A program made the position numbers and the translations under genes. 64,000 bases of DNA from DATDIC01 sp963777625 (GTDB lineage Bacteria; Pseudomonadota; Alphaproteobacteria; Acetobacterales; Acetobacteraceae): assembly GCA_963777625.1 (NCBI GenBank), contig CAVZRO010000005.1, positions 62,001-126,000 of the forward strand, written 5' to 3'. The notes beneath the pieces were generated by a model, which was given only the letters and a program-made list of their open reading frames with translations, ran no database searches and was not told where the DNA came from. Of the stretch, positions 61,801 through 64,000 are shown one piece after another. Numbering within the stretch: position 1 is the stretch's first letter; every line of letters begins with the position of its first letter.

Positions 61801-64000
61801 TACTGCGAGGGGCGCCTCATCCGGCAATGACGCCAAAGTGACCAGTGACGCTGTGGGTGGGGTTGGTCGAGGCAGTGGTTCAACGGTTTTTGGTGGAAGC
61901 GGAAACGGAAGTGGTGGGAACGGTGGCGCAGCTTCTGCTTCGGCCATTGCGGCCGTTACGGCGAGCGGACATAGCGCAACGGCAATTAGCGACGCAGCGG
62001 GCGGTAGCGGTGGCGACGCGGTCGGTGCTAACGGCGCTACGCCTTATGTCGCCGGCGCTGGCGGGATAGGCAAGATCACGGCGGCGAACGCTACGACTTC
62101 TGGCGCCGGCACCGCGAGCACCACCGTACAGGGGACCGGCGGCCCCGGCGGTAAAGGCCATGCGGGTTCCGGTACGGTCGGCGCAAAAGGCGGCGCGGGA
62201 GGTGCCGAGACCATCACAAACGTCGCTAAGGGTTCGACAGTCGGTGGCACGCTCGACCTTTATCAGAATGCTTATGGCGGCAAGGGCGGTGACAGTGAGG
62301 ACGCCACCGTGGGCAGCGCCGGCGGAGGCACGTCCAGCCTCACGCTGACCGATACCACGAGCAGTTCCGTCCTGGTGCAAACTATCGGTCAGGGAGGCGC
62401 CGGAGGCAGCGGGGAGGCCGGGGGTAGCGGAGGTACCGGTAAGGCAACGACAACGCTGACCTCGAGTGGTACTGCGACCGGCGAGGGTACCGGGACGGGC
62501 GGCAATGGTGGTGCGGCCAACGAATACAACAGCGTTGCCGGCAATGGTGGCAAGGGCGGCACCGGTACCGCAGCAGTCACTGTGACCACCACCAACACTA
62601 CCGACGCTGCCTACGCTCAGGCCTCGGCGGCCGGTGGCAACGGTGGCGCCGCGTATGGTGCCGGCAAGGCAGGTGGCGCCGGTGGCGCGATCTCCGGCAG
62701 CAAGGCCTCCGCCACAGCAAACGCCGGGAACGCGACTGCCAAGATTTATGGCCTCGGCGGTGGCGGCGGTTACGGCAATAGCGGCGCCAAGGGAGGCAAC
62801 GGCGGGACCGTTACGCTGACCAATCTGGCGAGCGCGACCAGCTCTGGCGGTACCGATCAGCCTTCTTGAGCAGTCCACAGGCGGCGCAGGCGGCGGTAGC
62901 GCCAGCTCCACCGCCGGCGTCGGCGGTGCAGCCACGACCAGCCTGACCGACACCACGATCGACACCGGCAGCCTCGACGGCACGACCAACGCATACGGCG
63001 GTACCGGCGGCGGCAGTAGCGTCACTGGGGCACTCGGCGGGGCGGCAACGGATGCACTCACCCTCAACGGCGACGGTACGGTCAATGGAAGTGCCAACGC
63101 CCAGGGCGGCAACGGCGGCAGCTCCTCCAGTGGTACCGGCGGCGCGGGTGGCAAGGGGACGGTCACTGAAACTGCTGCGACAGCGACCGGCATCGGCGCA
63201 GCCAACGCAACTGGTACCGCTATCGGCGGCAATGGCGGCGCGGGCACGACGGGTGGGGCCGGCGGCACGGCGACATCGACGGTGACAGCCGATGCTTCCG
63301 CCGGTACAGGCCAAGCGCATGCCAACGCCTATGCGACCGGCGGCACCAAGGGCGGCTCCTCCACACTGGCTGCGGCCACGCCGACCGCAGTGGCCGAGAC
63401 AAACGGTGGCGCCTTCGGACAAGCCTCTGCCCAAGGCAATGGAGGCAGCGGCACGGCAAAAGGCACGGCAACGACCAAGGGCACCATCAGTACGGGCGGC
63501 TCGACATTGACGATCAACAGTCTGACTGCGATCGCCTCGGCGCCGGTTTCTGGTGTAACCACTGCCGTCGCCCGCTCCGTCAATGGTAGCGCCTATGGCG
63601 CGGATTTCAGCTACAACTCGGAAGCCTATGCTGCCGGTGGCGCCAAGTTCGGCAGTCTCGGGCCGAACGTCGGCGCGGTGTTCAACGCGTCCAGCACGTT
63701 CGTGTTCGGCAGCGGCGCCATGAGTGCGGTTGCGAATTCCAGCACCTCGACCACCTACATCAGCTCGGTCGAATGGAACGTCAACACCAGCACACTGCCG
63801 AACGGTTCGGGGCATGATCTCGACCTGGGCCTGGTTAATGCATCGACTGACGGAACCGGGTTCAGCAGCCTGATATTCTCGGTGTCTGAGGATGGCGTGA
63901 GCCAGCTCAGCAAGACTTTCACCTCGGCCAGCGCGGCGAATACGTATTTCACCGACGACCTAGTTGAATCTTGGCCTGTGGGCGTCTGGTTCAACGCTGG
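58823..64000 (+). CDS. Giant exported glycine-rich repeat protein (3' end outside window; one apparent insertion)
   Basis: It starts with a Sec signal peptide (MLIRKITIIATALLLCAALR...VVAE), then more than 1,700 residues of GGNGG/GGAGG-rich sequence with Ala, Ser and Thr. Motifs PGGSVSLSE and LTLNDTTSASIQTNISAQGG recur. The frame breaks at 62867. ISLLEQSTGGAGGGSASST continues one frame over to the window end, and removing one base near 62855 joins them as GGTISLLEQS. The last 130 visible residues are less repetitive (FSVSEDGVSQLSKTFTSASA, then TYFTDD), suggesting a folded C-terminal domain. It is likely a surface or matrix protein, resembling PGRS-like proteins only in composition. No catalytic motif is seen. 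Confidence 0.75.
59823..61960 (+). repeat. Long tandem duplication inside the glycine-rich gene (768- and 756-bp periods)
   Basis: The segment beginning CAGCGAG(T/C)GCCTCAGTCA occurs at 59823, 60591 and 61347. Downstream sequence (AAACGGGGGGTA, GGCGCAGCCAGTAATCTGAA and so on) also repeats in register. The first two copies are nearly identical at DNA level for several hundred bases and the third is more diverged. Periods of 256 and 252 codons keep the reading frame. Confidence 0.8.

Noticed and set aside
58823..62869. Mycobacterial PE_PGRS family assignment for the glycine-rich protein.
   Set aside because: There is no PE domain. A Sec signal peptide and distinct SLSE/LTLNDTTS strands are present, so the likeness is only compositional.
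4844..62870. Programmed +1 ribosomal frameshifting as a shared expression mechanism.
   Set aside because: Junction sequences share no slip motif or rare-codon/stop context, and several genes such as hyuA, ispH and emrB are not known to use it.

Overview
The window looks like a high-GC alphaproteobacterial chromosome, most likely Rhodospirillales/Acetobacteraceae. This is inferred from the ileS-lspA-DUF3035 lipoprotein order, hopanoid (hpnH/I/J) and MEP-pathway genes, a BamF-type lipoprotein and many transport and catabolic operons. No rRNA or tRNA gene was seen.

Layout. 1-4.8 kb: 3' end of ileS, lspA, a BamF-like lipoprotein, a gene-free gap, an MFS transporter and a PPP-type phosphatase. 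4.8-13.5 kb: a broken AhpD-like gene, then two converging sugar ABC transporters. The plus-strand system has a binding protein and two permeases but no ATPase. The minus-strand system is ugpB-A-E-C-like and is split by a GIY-YIG gene enclosed by inverted REP-like palindromes. 13.6-24.4 kb: a DUF2189 membrane protein, a glutamine synthetase-like enzyme, DUF5996, a PhnW-like aminotransferase and a dipeptide/oligopeptide ABC transporter. 23.6-38.3 kb: a minus-strand operon (hydantoinase A/B, N-acyl-D-amino-acid deacylase, TRAP transporter) facing a LysR regulator, then an HMG-CoA-lyase-like enzyme, an FAH-family hydrolase, glucarate dehydratase and an NHL propeller. 38.4-47.6 kb: pterin dehydratase, an Uma2 nuclease, and a hopanoid/isoprenoid block (hpnJ, hpnI, dxs, ispA against ispH, hpnH). 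48-54.3 kb: cpoB/ybgF and pal, a group II intron disrupted by a decayed IS481-type element, and xseA. 54.3-58.6 kb: an MqsRA toxin-antitoxin pair and an HxlR-EmrA-EmrB efflux unit. 58.8-64 kb: a very large exported glycine-rich repeat protein that runs off the window.

Two patterns cut across the window. First, short palindromic REP-like elements (consensus close to TCATGGCCGGGCTTGTCCCG...CCACGTCTT) recur between genes, often as inverted pairs. Three of them adjoin 18- or 21-bp minisatellites whose units copy one end of the element. One inverted pair encloses the GIY-YIG gene, which suggests a nuclease-REP mobile unit. Second, at least thirteen otherwise well-conserved genes are broken, and every break is repaired by removing single bases (about 21 in all, eight in dppD alone). 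The essential gene ispH is among them. This points to insertion-biased sequencing or assembly error rather than biological decay, so these genes are probably intact in the living cell.
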